From DASXHY01 sp035552155 (GTDB taxonomy: Bacteria > Verrucomicrobiota > Verrucomicrobiia > Limisphaerales > DASXHY01): a stretch of DNA of 64,000 bases. Positions 44,765-53,444 of the stretch are shown piece after piece. Below the pieces are notes generated by a model that saw only the letters and a program-made list of their open reading frames with translations, searched no databases and was not told the DNA's origin. Each line of letters opens with the position of its first letter. Position 1 is the stretch's first letter. The DNA is taken from positions 253,122 through 317,121 of the forward strand of contig DASZLX010000028.1 of assembly GCA_035552155.1 (NCBI GenBank), read 5' to 3'. The position numbers and the translations under genes were made by a program.

Positions 44765-44781
44765 GGCATGAAGTGGCCACA
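44765..44781 (-). promoter_or_regulatory. 17-base motif, copy C (upstream of strand-repeat gene)
   Basis: On the minus strand it reads TGTGGCCACTTCATGCC, then ACATGAC. It is 253 bases before the ATG at 44511 and reads toward it. Confidence 0.5.
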
Positions 44782-44844
44782 GCGACAAAAGAAAAGTCCA
44801 AATTTCGATTTTCCAATCCGAAATTCCAAACTTTAAAAGCACAA

Positions 44845-44871
44845 GAGTCCGCACCCCGGGGATGCGGACTC
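44845..44871 (-). terminator. Probable terminator after the basic secretory protease gene
   Basis: GAGTCCGCA (44845-44853) and TGCGGACTC (44863-44871) form a 9-bp stem with the CCCCGGGG-type centre also partly paired. On the minus strand it is followed by TTGTGCTTTT, an imperfect T-tract. It lies about 95 bases after the protease stop. Confidence 0.5.
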
Positions 44872-44966
44872 AGATTAAGGTTTGGAATTTCTCGGAAGCC
44901 TGGAATTGGGAACATCTTCGGGTCACGCGACGCTCCGTCATTCGTCGTGACGTTGATCCGCTCGGC

Positions 44967-46322
44967 TTAATCGGGCTTCTTCGCGCCGGGGAGTTGCGCC
45001 TCGATTTGACTTTTCCATTCGTCGCCCAATTCTGTCAGCGTTTTGCCGGTATATTGCTTCCACAAATCCTCGTTGTATTTTCCGGCCCGCATCGCGGCAT
45101 CCATTTCCGTGACTATCTTCCCGTCATACTTGTCAGACACCCAGTTTAAGAAATCCGCCGTGATGCGATAGCTGTCGTTGTAATGCGGAGTGAAGTTCCG
45201 ACGCTTTTTCATCCAGACAATGTCCGCGCCGTGGCTTTGCGGTTCATACTTGAACCAGCGCACATAATCGGCTGAGCCTTCCACCAGCCAGCCGGGATTG
45301 CGCCCGTGGAATTGCTGGACCACGTGAACCATCTCGTGCACCAGCGACCCGACCGCCTCCCCGTGAAGCTCTTTCCCCAGCCACTCCGAGTTGGCAACCA
45401 CTCTCGTGCCGGCAGTGTAGGCGACTCCCTGCACGGGTTTGAGCGTGATGCTGAAATGGGTGGGCGCTTCATATCCCTCGCTGGGCAGCAGCGCCACAAT
45501 TTTGGGATACCAATCGGCCATCACGGGCGCGAGACTATCCTTGGCCCAGTCTCGCAATTCCGGCGCGCCAGTGGTGTCGATGGTGATTTCGCATTTGCCG
45601 TCCGCCGTCTTGACCTTGAACGAATCCGTCGCTGATCCCGCATCGGCCTTGTCTCCCGATGTGCTGGCATCAATCACGTTGATCTCGCCGTAGAAGGTGT
45701 TCCCGAAATCGTCGTCATGCTCGGTGGCGAGCGTATCAAACAAGAGGTAACGGTATTTTCCAATCGCGCCGTCCGTATCCGCAATGCTCACGCCATATTG
45801 GCCGCCATCCTCACCCTCGCCTTTGGATTTGGTGCTGACCGAAACGATGTGTTTCCAGCCGCAGCTTTCCGGGTTTACCCCGTTCGTCGGCGCGGCATTG
45901 AAATCCTTATCGGTGCCGTCGCTGCCGTACAATTTGTAAATTTGCGGCCCGCGCGTGCTCGGATGCCAGGAGTAAGTGTTGATTTGTTTGATGCTGATCG
46001 CGCTGCCCAGGTCGGCCACCAACCGTCCGCCCGGGGAGCCTTCGTTGAAAAAGAAATTTTCGTCCGGCTGGTCTTCCTCGGTGGGCAGCTTGCCGTCATT
46101 GAGCTTGGAGAGACCGCCGCTCGCCGGGTCCATCTCGCCCGCAACGACGCTGAATTTCGCGCTCGTGGCGGCGTTATGCGCGGCCGGCGACGGCACATTC
46201 TTGAATTTAAACGCGGCCGAGGCGGCGTCACCTTCGTTGTGCCCGACGGTTACTTTCACTTCGGCCCGCGCGGCTACGCCTCCCGCAAGCAGCATTGCGA
46301 GGATGAATGTTCGGTAGTTCAT
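44967..46322 (-). CDS. Secreted basic secretory protein (BSP)-family metalloprotease
   Basis: 451 residues with a signal peptide (MNYRTFILAMLLAGGVAARA). Residues ~25-225 form a beta-rich, discoidin-like domain (RLVADLGSAISIKQINTYSW, IYKLYGSDGT). Residues ~235-445 match the plant basic-secretory-protein family, with the zinc motif HEMVHVVQQFH (His329, Glu330, His333, His339), a metzincin-like HExxHxxxxxH with Gln where Gly is usual. GWLVEGSADYVRW follows, as is characteristic of the family. It is a predicted extracellular zinc endopeptidase. It is the third gene of an operon after two GH92 mannosidases, 31 bases from the nearer one, which suggests joint degradation of mannosylated proteins. 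Confidence 0.88.
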   Translation of the reverse strand: MNYRTFILAMLLAGGVAARAEVKVTVGHNEGDAASAAFKFKNVPSPAAHNAATSAKFSVVAGEMDPASGGLSKLNDGKLPTEEDQPDENFFFNEGSPGGRLVADLGSAISIKQINTYSWHPSTRGPQIYKLYGSDGTDKDFNAAPTNGVNPESCGWKHIVSVSTKSKGEGEDGGQYGVSIADTDGAIGKYRYLLFDTLATEHDDDFGNTFYGEINVIDASTSGDKADAGSATDSFKVKTADGKCEITIDTTGAPELRDWAKDSLAPVMADWYPKIVALLPSEGYEAPTHFSITLKPVQGVAYTAGTRVVANSEWLGKELHGEAVGSLVHEMVHVVQQFHGRNPGWLVEGSADYVRWFKYEPQSHGADIVWMKKRRNFTPHYNDSYRITADFLNWVSDKYDGKIVTEMDAAMRAGKYNEDLWKQYTGKTLTELGDEWKSQIEAQLPGAKKPD

Positions 46323-46353
46323 TTTTTTCGGATTTTTGGTTTAGAGTTCGGGA

Positions 46354-48669
46354 TTATTGCGGGATCAAAGCGTGGGTTCCCCATTCGCTCGGCTGGGGGC
46401 CCATGACAAATTCAATCTTTCCACCATGCTGCAGCTCCTTGCACGGCAGGAACGGCGAGTCCCAATTTTTGCCGTTGAGCTTGACCGACTGGACGTAAAT
46501 GTTCTGGTCGGAAATATTTTCCGCCGTCATCGAAAACTTTTTCCCGTTGGACAGGTGCATGACCGCCGAAGGAAGTTGCGGCGCGCCGATCACGTAATAA
46601 TCGCTCGCCGGGCACACCGGATAAAATCCCATGCACGTGAACATATACCACGCCGACATCTGCCCGCAGTCGTCGTTGCCACACAACGAACCGGGTCCGC
46701 TGCCGTATTGAGTGGATACCACCTGGTGCAGGCGTTCCGCGGCCTTCCACGGCTTGCCGGCGTAGCAGTAGAGATAGATGACGTGATGGCTCGGCTCGTT
46801 GCCATGCCAGTATTCGCCAATGCAACCGCGCAGGTCGTTCGCCGATAATTCCTTCTTGAACGCGTCGGATTGCTTCGCGTTGAAAAGGGAATCCAGTTTC
46901 TCCACGAATTTGTCATTGCCGCCCATCAGCGAAATCAGGCCCGGCACGTCCTGCGGCACAAACCACGAATATTGCGAACTGCTCGCTTCGGTGACGTCCT
47001 GGAGTTTGCCGCCGCCACCAAAAAGGTGCGGATCAAAACCCGGGCGCCAATTCCCGTGCGAATCCTTCGAACACATCCAGCCCATTTCCGAGTTGTAAAT
47101 ATTCTTGTAACTCGCCGCGCGCTTCATGAATTCGTCGTAGTCGTCGTGCTTGCCCAGCGCCTTGGCCATTTGCGCGACACACCAGTCGTCATACGCGTAT
47201 TCGAGCGTCTTCGAGAGCGATTCATCCTCTTCATCGCACGGCACCCAGCCGAGCTTCCGATACGCAGCCAGCCCGTCGTAATCGGGATTCATGGCGGTGG
47301 TCTTGATGGCCTGGTAGGCGCGTTCCGCGTCAAAGCCCTTCACGCCGCGCAAATAACCATCCACAATCACCGGCACGGCGTGATAGCCGATCATGCACCA
47401 GGTTTCGTTCCCCTGCAGTTCCCACATCGGCAGCAGATGGTCCGCGCTTTTGTCATAATGATCGAGAATGGAATTGATCATGTCTGAATCGCGCTTCTCC
47501 CGGATCAACGACAACAATGGATGCTCGGCCCGGAACGTATCCCACAAGGAAAACACCGTGTATTCCGTGAACTTTTTAGCCTGATAGATGTTCTCGTCAA
47601 AGCCGCGATACTCGCCGTTCACATCCTCGTAAAGATTCGGCACCAGCAACGCATGATAGAGCGAGGTGTAAAAAGTCTTCTTTTGCTCCGATGAACCTTC
47701 GATTTGAATGCTGCTCAATTCGTGGTCCCATTTGGTTCGCGTGGCCTCCCGCACCTGGTCAAAATCCCAGCCCGGAATTTCCGCATCGAGATTTTCCAGC
47801 GCATTGGCCGCGCTCACGGCGGAGACCGCCACCTTGACCTGGATGACTTCGTCGGCGTGCGTTTTGAATTTCGCGAGGAATTGCAGGTTGGTGCCGGCGG
47901 CTTCGTTGCGGCTGCGAAAACGGTAATTCGCGTAGCTGTGGTAAATCACCGGCTTTCCGTTGCTCATGATTTCCGCCTCGTCGAAAGGCCGCGAATAGCG
48001 CGCCGCAAAATAAAGATACCGCTCCTTGGCCCAGCCATTCACCAGGTGAAAACCGGTGATGGTGCGATTGTCCTCGATGCGCACGCGCGATTCGGGCACG
48101 TGCCATCGCCCGCCGTTGATGACGTGGTTCAGATCCGTCAGCAGCGATGCGTTGTCGCTGGCGGGGAAAGTGAAACGCAAAATCCCCGCGCGCTCGCCCG
48201 CGGTCAACTCCGCCGTGACGCCGAATTTCTGGAGTTTCACCCGATAATAACCCGCCGAGGCGGATTCATCCGCGTGCGAAAAAGCGGATTGATAGCCCTC
48301 CTCGGGATGATTTTTCCGGCCGACTTCAAACGACGGCTCACCGACTTGCGGCATGAACAAAAAATCGCCCAGGTCCGGGCAACCCGTGCCGCTCAGGTGC
48401 GTCATGCTGAAACCCATGATGGTTGGGTCGGTATATTCATAACCGGAATCTGTGTCCCAGTTGGTAACGTCCGTGTCCGGGCTGATCTGCACCATACCAA
48501 ACGGCGCGGACGGCCCCGGAAATGTGTTGCCCTCGCCCTGTGAGCCGACGAGGGGACAGATATAATCCGACAAACGCTCGGCGGCGTTGGCCGTGCCGAC
48601 GAATCCCATCAATTGCACGGCGGCGAAAACCGCCAACCCCAGCGTTGGAAGCGAATGATTTCTTTTCAT
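46354..48669 (-). CDS. Secreted GH92 alpha-mannosidase (first of three)
   Basis: 771 residues with a signal peptide (residues 1-29, ending GTANAAE). GH92 landmarks are in order: DYICPLVGSQGEGNTFPG and PFGMVQISPDT near the N-terminus, GFSMTHLSGTGCPDLGD, FSLWDTFRAEHPLL, then the catalytic region. The general acid is Glu625 in HGNEPSHH, and the paired acids Asp666-Asp667 lie in CGNDDCGQMSAWY, so the calcium-dependent inverting machinery is complete. GH92 enzymes are exo-acting on alpha-1,2, -1,3, -1,4 or -1,6 mannose linkages. It sits 27 bases after the second GH92 gene and 31 bases before the BSP protease; the three form one operon. Confidence 0.95.
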   Translation of the reverse strand: MKRNHSLPTLGLAVFAAVQLMGFVGTANAAERLSDYICPLVGSQGEGNTFPGPSAPFGMVQISPDTDVTNWDTDSGYEYTDPTIMGFSMTHLSGTGCPDLGDFLFMPQVGEPSFEVGRKNHPEEGYQSAFSHADESASAGYYRVKLQKFGVTAELTAGERAGILRFTFPASDNASLLTDLNHVINGGRWHVPESRVRIEDNRTITGFHLVNGWAKERYLYFAARYSRPFDEAEIMSNGKPVIYHSYANYRFRSRNEAAGTNLQFLAKFKTHADEVIQVKVAVSAVSAANALENLDAEIPGWDFDQVREATRTKWDHELSSIQIEGSSEQKKTFYTSLYHALLVPNLYEDVNGEYRGFDENIYQAKKFTEYTVFSLWDTFRAEHPLLSLIREKRDSDMINSILDHYDKSADHLLPMWELQGNETWCMIGYHAVPVIVDGYLRGVKGFDAERAYQAIKTTAMNPDYDGLAAYRKLGWVPCDEEDESLSKTLEYAYDDWCVAQMAKALGKHDDYDEFMKRAASYKNIYNSEMGWMCSKDSHGNWRPGFDPHLFGGGGKLQDVTEASSSQYSWFVPQDVPGLISLMGGNDKFVEKLDSLFNAKQSDAFKKELSANDLRGCIGEYWHGNEPSHHVIYLYCYAGKPWKAAERLHQVVSTQYGSGPGSLCGNDDCGQMSAWYMFTCMGFYPVCPASDYYVIGAPQLPSAVMHLSNGKKFSMTAENISDQNIYVQSVKLNGKNWDSPFLPCKELQHGGKIEFVMGPQPSEWGTHALIPQ

Positions 48670-48696
48670 GTGGAAGTGGCGGATGACGGTTTTGTT

Positions 48697-50973
48697 TTAG
48701 ATTTGCGGCGGACGTTCGGCGCGATCCGAACCAAAAGTTTTATTCGGCGTCGAACCCATCTCCAGCACCAGTTTGCCGCCGGCGGCAATTTCATTCTGGG
48801 TGATGAATCCCCGGTTGAACGGCTTCCCGTTGAGCGTGGCGGACTGGATATACATATTGTCAGCCGAATTGTTTTTGGCGACCACCGTGAACTTGCGGCC
48901 TTTGTAAAACTTGGAATCCAGCTTGAGCGTGGCCTGGTCCACCAGCGGACTGCCCAGCACATACTCGCCGCTGGTGGGGTCCACCGGGTAAAAGCCGAGC
49001 GTGGTGAAAACATACCAGGCCGACGTTTGTCCGCAGTCGTCGTTGCCACAAATGCCGGCGGGTGTGTCGTTGTAAAGCAGGCTGGCGATCTGCCGCACGC
49101 GCGCCTGCGTTCTCCACGGCTGGCCGCTGTAATTGTAAAGATACGCCACGTGATGATCCGGCTCGTTGCCGTGGGAATACATCCCGATCACGCCCGTCAC
49201 GTCCGGAATCGAATTCAGGTTCGGAATGGTTTCCTTGGTGTCAAACATCTCATCGAGCCGCGCGGTGAACTTTTCGTCGCCGCCCAGCTTCGCAATCAAT
49301 CCCGGAATGTCCTGCGGGACGAAGAAATTATATTGCCAGGCATTGGCCTCGGTATACTCGTTGAAATTGATGCTGTTCTGCTCGTTTTCGCCGAACGGCG
49401 TCACCCAACTCCCATCCGCTGTCTTGCCACGCATGAAACCGGTTGAGGGGTCAAACACATTTTCCCACGTGTGCGAGCGCTGGGCATATTTCTGCGCGAC
49501 GTCCTGCTGCCCGAGCAGCTTGGCGAACCGCCCTATGCACGCGTCGTCATAGGAATATTCGAGCACCTTCGAAACGCTTTGCACGCCCTTGCCCGTGGGG
49601 ATGTAACCTTTGGTGCGGTAAGAATCCATTTGCTCGCGGTTCCGGTCCGTGGTGGCGATCATGTCGTGCAACGCCTCCTGCGCGTCCCAATTGCGAAAAC
49701 CTTTCTCGTAGGCGTCCACGATCACCGGGATCGAATGGTTGCCAATCATGCACCAGGTTTCCTTGCCGCCCTCGGGCCACACGGGAAGCGTTTGGCGATT
49801 AAAAATCGTGAAGTGATCGAGCATCGTTTTGACGAAATCATTCACGTGCTCCGGCTGCGTCAGGGTGATCAGCGGATTCTCCGCGCGGAACGTGTCCCAC
49901 AGGGACAATTCTGTGTAGTATTTAAAACCATCGGCCTGGTGCACATGTCCGTCCGGCCCGCGAAATTGCCCGTCCACGTCACTCAACAAAGTCGGCGCCA
50001 CCATCGTGTGATACAGCGACGTGTAAAACGTCCGGGCCAGGTGCTCGTCTTTCGTCTCCACCTGAGCCGCGCTGAGAGCCTCGTTCCATTGCTTGCCGGC
50101 GGCCTTGGCGATCGCGTCGAAATTCCACTTGGGAATTTCCGCGTGCAAATTCTTGCGCGCGCCGTCAACGCTCACGGTGGACAACCCAACCCGCACGAGG
50201 ATTTGTTCGCCCGCCTTGGTCTTGAAATCAAAATGTCCCTTGGTCTCCTTGCCGGTCGTTTCCTTGCCAGCCACATCCTTGTCCGCCTGCGCGACGCCCG
50301 CGGAATCAAACGGCCGCGAAAATTCCATCACGAAATAATACACCTTGCTCCCGCCCCAACCGTCGCTGCGGCGATAACCGCTCGCGGTATGATTGTCTTC
50401 GATGGTCAACTGCGCCGCAGTCACGTTGTTACCCACGCCGTGCTGCAAATCCACGATCACATGGCCGGCGTCCGTGGCCGGAAAAGTGTAACGGTGAAAA
50501 CCCGCGTGCAGGGTGGCGGTCAATTCCACCTTCACCTGCGGATCCGTCAGCATGACCTCGTAATACCCCGGCCGCGCGGTTTCCTGATCGTGCGAAAACC
50601 GCGAGCGATAACCGTCGCTCGCCCCGCTGCCCGGCACGAGTTTCACTTCACCCACCGTCGGCATCAACAGGATGTTACCCAAATCAGGGCAACCGGTGCC
50701 CGTCAGGTGATTGTGCGAGAATCCGAGGATGCTGCTGTCGGAATAATGATAGCCGCCGCAACCGTCCCAGCCGTTATCGCGCGTGTCCGGCGAAAGCTGC
50801 ACCATGCCGAACGGCACCGTCGCGCCCGGGTAAACGTGCCCGTGCGCATCCGTGCCAATCCGCGTATCCACGTAATCCACCGGCGATTTCGCGTGGCAGG
50901 CTAAAACCATTCCCAGAATGGGAATGCCGGAGAGGAGACGAGCGGCTGCTTTTTTCATAAATGTATCTTTCAT
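48697..50973 (-). CDS. Secreted GH92 alpha-mannosidase (second of three)
   Basis: 758 residues from ATG 50973; an ATG five codons later (50958) gives an equally good signal peptide (MKKAAARLLSGIPILGMVLA). GH92 motifs are complete: VDTRIGTDAHGHVYPGATVP, SHNHLTGTGCPDLGN, LSLWDTFRAENPL, general acid Glu604 in HGNEPDHH, and CGNDDCGQTSAWY. It is clearly paralogous to the gene that follows but well diverged, so the two probably cleave different linkages of one mannan or N-glycan. It is the first gene of the operon. A long hairpin (50996-51044) sits between it and kbl. Confidence 0.95.
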   Translation of the reverse strand: MKDTFMKKAAARLLSGIPILGMVLACHAKSPVDYVDTRIGTDAHGHVYPGATVPFGMVQLSPDTRDNGWDGCGGYHYSDSSILGFSHNHLTGTGCPDLGNILLMPTVGEVKLVPGSGASDGYRSRFSHDQETARPGYYEVMLTDPQVKVELTATLHAGFHRYTFPATDAGHVIVDLQHGVGNNVTAAQLTIEDNHTASGYRRSDGWGGSKVYYFVMEFSRPFDSAGVAQADKDVAGKETTGKETKGHFDFKTKAGEQILVRVGLSTVSVDGARKNLHAEIPKWNFDAIAKAAGKQWNEALSAAQVETKDEHLARTFYTSLYHTMVAPTLLSDVDGQFRGPDGHVHQADGFKYYTELSLWDTFRAENPLITLTQPEHVNDFVKTMLDHFTIFNRQTLPVWPEGGKETWCMIGNHSIPVIVDAYEKGFRNWDAQEALHDMIATTDRNREQMDSYRTKGYIPTGKGVQSVSKVLEYSYDDACIGRFAKLLGQQDVAQKYAQRSHTWENVFDPSTGFMRGKTADGSWVTPFGENEQNSINFNEYTEANAWQYNFFVPQDIPGLIAKLGGDEKFTARLDEMFDTKETIPNLNSIPDVTGVIGMYSHGNEPDHHVAYLYNYSGQPWRTQARVRQIASLLYNDTPAGICGNDDCGQTSAWYVFTTLGFYPVDPTSGEYVLGSPLVDQATLKLDSKFYKGRKFTVVAKNNSADNMYIQSATLNGKPFNRGFITQNEIAAGGKLVLEMGSTPNKTFGSDRAERPPQI

Positions 50974-50995
50974 AATAAATTTTCTCGTAGGAGAC

Positions 50996-51044
50996 GAAGT
51001 GATGAGTCTCTGATGTCTGCGTTCCGTCAGAGACTCTTCACTTC
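50996..51044. repeat. Long near-perfect hairpin between kbl and GH92
   Basis: GAAGTGATGAGTCTCTGA (50996-51013) pairs with TCAGAGACTCTTCACTTC (51027-51044), 17 of 18 positions, with a 13-base loop. There is no T-tract directly after it on the minus strand. It may end the tdh-kbl transcript, protect the 3' end, or control the GH92 operon leader, since it ends just over 20 bases before that start codon. Confidence 0.7.
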
Positions 51045-51066
51045 ATCCCCTGCTTTTTTAAACCAG

Positions 51067-52251
51067 TTAAACATTAAGTTTTTTCTTCACGGTACCGAAT
51101 GCCTCGATCGCCATTTCCAAATCTTCGCGCGAATGCGCCGCGGACATTTGCGTGCGAATCCGCGCCTTCCCCTCCGGCACCACCGGATACGAGAACCCAG
51201 TCACGTAAACGCCTTCCTGCAGCATCGCGTCGGCAAATTTCCCCGCGAGCGCTGCGTCGCCCAGCATCACCGGGCAAATGGGATGCGTGCCGGGAAGGAT
51301 ATTAAACCCGCTCCGCGACATTCCTTCACGGAAAAATTTTGCGTTGGCCTCAAGTTTATCGCGCAACGCCGTCGAGCCGGTCAACAGTTCCAGCACCTTC
51401 AGGGTGGCTCCGACGATCGCCGGCGCCAGCGTATTCGAAAATAGATACGGCCGCGAGCGCTGGCGCAAATACTCGATGATCTCCCGCCGCCCGCTGGCAT
51501 AGCCACCGCTCGCGCCGCCCAATGCCTTCCCCAGCGTGCCGGTGAGCACGTCCACCCGGCCCATCACATGATGATGCTCGTGCGTGCCGCGCCCGGTTTT
51601 GCCCATGAATCCCACCGCATGCGAATCATCCACCATCACCAGCGCGCCATACTCATCCGCCAGGCCGCAAATAGCCTCCAGGTTCGCAATCGAGCCATCC
51701 ATGGAAAAAACGCCGTCGGTGGCGATCATTTTGAAACGCGCATTTCCCGCATCGTTCAATTTCGCCTCCAGGTCCGCCATGTCGTTGTTCTTATAGCGAT
51801 GCCGCTGCGCTTTGCACAGCCGCACGCCGTCGATGATGCTCGCGTGATTCAACTCATCCGAAATGATCGCGTCTTCCGCGCCGAGCAGCGTTTCGAACAA
51901 TCCGGTGTTGGCGTCGAAACATGAGGAATAAAGAATCGTGTCCTCCGTGCCGAGAAATTCGCTGAGTTTCTTTTCCAGTTCCTTATGAATTGCCTGCGTG
52001 CCGCAAATAAACCGCACACTCGCCAGTCCGTAACCCCACTGGTCAATCGTCTCGCGCGCCGCCGCCGCCACCGCCGGATGCTGCGCCAATCCGAGATAAT
52101 TGTTCGCGCAAAGATTCAACACCGGCTTCCCGTTCGCCACCTGGATCGTCGCACTCTGCGGCGTGACGATGACGCGCTCGCTCTTGTAAGTGCCCGCGGC
52201 GCGAATGCCGTCAAGCTGCGCGTGGAGGTGGTTTTGGAAAGCCGTTTGCAT
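51067..52251 (-). CDS. kbl: Glycine C-acetyltransferase (2-amino-3-ketobutyrate CoA ligase)
   Basis: The start is taken at ATG 52251 (394 residues), overlapping the tdh stop by one base (TGATG); the frame is open to 52287. The protein aligns with Kbl throughout: NLCANNYLGLAQHP, SVRFICGTQAIHKELE, YSSCFDANTGLFE, VDDSHAVGFMG and the PLP lysine Lys242 in TGTLGKALGGASGGY. It splits 2-amino-3-ketobutyrate with CoA into glycine and acetyl-CoA in the cytoplasm, the second step of threonine breakdown after Tdh. Length and start agree with the usual ~395-residue enzyme. It lies inside a run of exported mannosidases, which is an unusual place. Confidence 0.96.
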   Translation of the reverse strand: MQTAFQNHLHAQLDGIRAAGTYKSERVIVTPQSATIQVANGKPVLNLCANNYLGLAQHPAVAAAARETIDQWGYGLASVRFICGTQAIHKELEKKLSEFLGTEDTILYSSCFDANTGLFETLLGAEDAIISDELNHASIIDGVRLCKAQRHRYKNNDMADLEAKLNDAGNARFKMIATDGVFSMDGSIANLEAICGLADEYGALVMVDDSHAVGFMGKTGRGTHEHHHVMGRVDVLTGTLGKALGGASGGYASGRREIIEYLRQRSRPYLFSNTLAPAIVGATLKVLELLTGSTALRDKLEANAKFFREGMSRSGFNILPGTHPICPVMLGDAALAGKFADAMLQEGVYVTGFSYPVVPEGKARIRTQMSAAHSREDLEMAIEAFGTVKKKLNV

Positions 52252-53303
52252 CAGTTGCCGGCCGTCTTCTGGGGCGGTTGCCGCCAATTCAAAATGACCT
52301 TGCCGGATTGGCCCGACAGCATCGCGTCGAATCCCTTCTGAAATTCCGTGTAATGCATCCGGTGCGTGATGACCGGGCGGATGTCCAGCCCGCTTTGCAG
52401 CATCACCGTCATTTTATACCACGTTTCATACATCTCGCGGCCGTAAATGCCTTTGAGCGTGAGCATGGAAAAAATAACTGTCCGCCAATCAATGGCCATT
52501 TCCTTTTCCGGAATCCCCAGGATCGCGATTTTCCCGCCGTGGCTCATGTTCGCAACCATGTCTTGAAAAGCGGAAGGGTTGCCGGACATTTCGAGGCCGA
52601 CATCGAAACCTTCCACCATGCCGAGTTTTTTTTGGACTTCCTTCAGATTTTGCTTACGTGGATCGACGGCCAGCGTCACTCCCATTTTGCGCGCCAGTTC
52701 GAGACGGTATTCATTCACATCGGTGATCACCACATACCGCGCTCCCGCGTGCCGGACCACCGCCGCCGCCATGATGCCGATCGGCCCCGCGCCGGTAATC
52801 AACACGTCCTCACCCAACAGTGGAAATGACAATGCCGTATGCACCGCGTTGCCGAACGGATCAAAAATGGACGCCACATCGCGGTCAATTCCAGCCGAAT
52901 GCACCCACACATTGCTCATTGGCAGGGAAATGTATTCGGCGAAGGCGCCGGCCCGGTTCACTCCCACGCCCTTCGTGTCCGCGCACAAATGCCGGCGCCC
53001 GGCGAGACAATTCCGGCAATGCCCGCACACCACATGCCCTTCCCCACTCACCACCTGCCCGGGAAAAAAATCCTTCACATTGGAACCGACTTCCACGATT
53101 TCGCCCACGAACTCGTGGCCCACGACCAACGGCACCGGGATCGTCTTTTTCGCCCAGTCATCCCATTTATATATATGCACGTCCGTCCCGCAAATCCCCG
53201 TCCGATCCACCCGGATCAAAACATCGTTGATCCCGATCTGCGGCTCGGGAACGTCTTCCAGCCACAATCCGGGTTCGGATTTTGCCTTAACCAATGCCTT
53301 CAT
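52251..53303 (-). CDS. tdh: L-threonine 3-dehydrogenase
   Basis: 350 residues, zinc-dependent medium-chain dehydrogenase. Catalytic zinc ligands are Cys38 (TGICGTDVHIY) and His63-Glu64 (VGHEFVG). Structural zinc cysteines are Cys92, Cys95, Cys98 and Cys106 (CGHCRNCLAGRRHLC). The nucleotide-binding turn is GAGPIGIMAAAV. It oxidises L-threonine with NAD to 2-amino-3-ketobutyrate, the substrate of the Kbl enzyme encoded directly after it. A REP-like repeat lies upstream, between it and the third GH92. Confidence 0.96.
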   Translation of the reverse strand: MKALVKAKSEPGLWLEDVPEPQIGINDVLIRVDRTGICGTDVHIYKWDDWAKKTIPVPLVVGHEFVGEIVEVGSNVKDFFPGQVVSGEGHVVCGHCRNCLAGRRHLCADTKGVGVNRAGAFAEYISLPMSNVWVHSAGIDRDVASIFDPFGNAVHTALSFPLLGEDVLITGAGPIGIMAAAVVRHAGARYVVITDVNEYRLELARKMGVTLAVDPRKQNLKEVQKKLGMVEGFDVGLEMSGNPSAFQDMVANMSHGGKIAILGIPEKEMAIDWRTVIFSMLTLKGIYGREMYETWYKMTVMLQSGLDIRPVITHRMHYTEFQKGFDAMLSGQSGKVILNWRQPPQKTAGN

Positions 53304-53357
53304 TTTCCAATTTTTCCTGCAACCGATAATCTACATTTGCAAAAATACCTGACCACT

Positions 53358-53418
53358 GGAGCGCGGAGCTTCGCTCCGCGCGAACATCCATAATTCGCAG
53401 AGCAATGCTCCGCGCTCC
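53358..53418. repeat. REP-like double hairpin between tdh and GH92
   Basis: GGAGCGCGGAGC (53358-53369) is repeated inverted as GCTCCGCGCTCC (53407-53418). Between them is a second GAGC...GCTC pair, so alternative hairpins are possible. The same 12-mer occurs at 5592-5603 and a related one at 12557. It may act as a transcript boundary. Confidence 0.6.
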
Positions 53419-53444
53419 GCCACCCGGCGCAACTCACTGGCCTC

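Larger units (their letters stand above)
44512..44966. other. Intergenic region upstream of the strand-repeat gene
   Basis: 455 bp between two minus-strand genes. It holds motif copy C, the AT-rich text GGAATTTCGGATTGGAAAAT (minus strand) that partly resembles the region before copy A, and a hairpin at 44845-44871. No gene was recognised; the in-frame extension of the strand-repeat gene here does not look coding. Confidence 0.45.
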
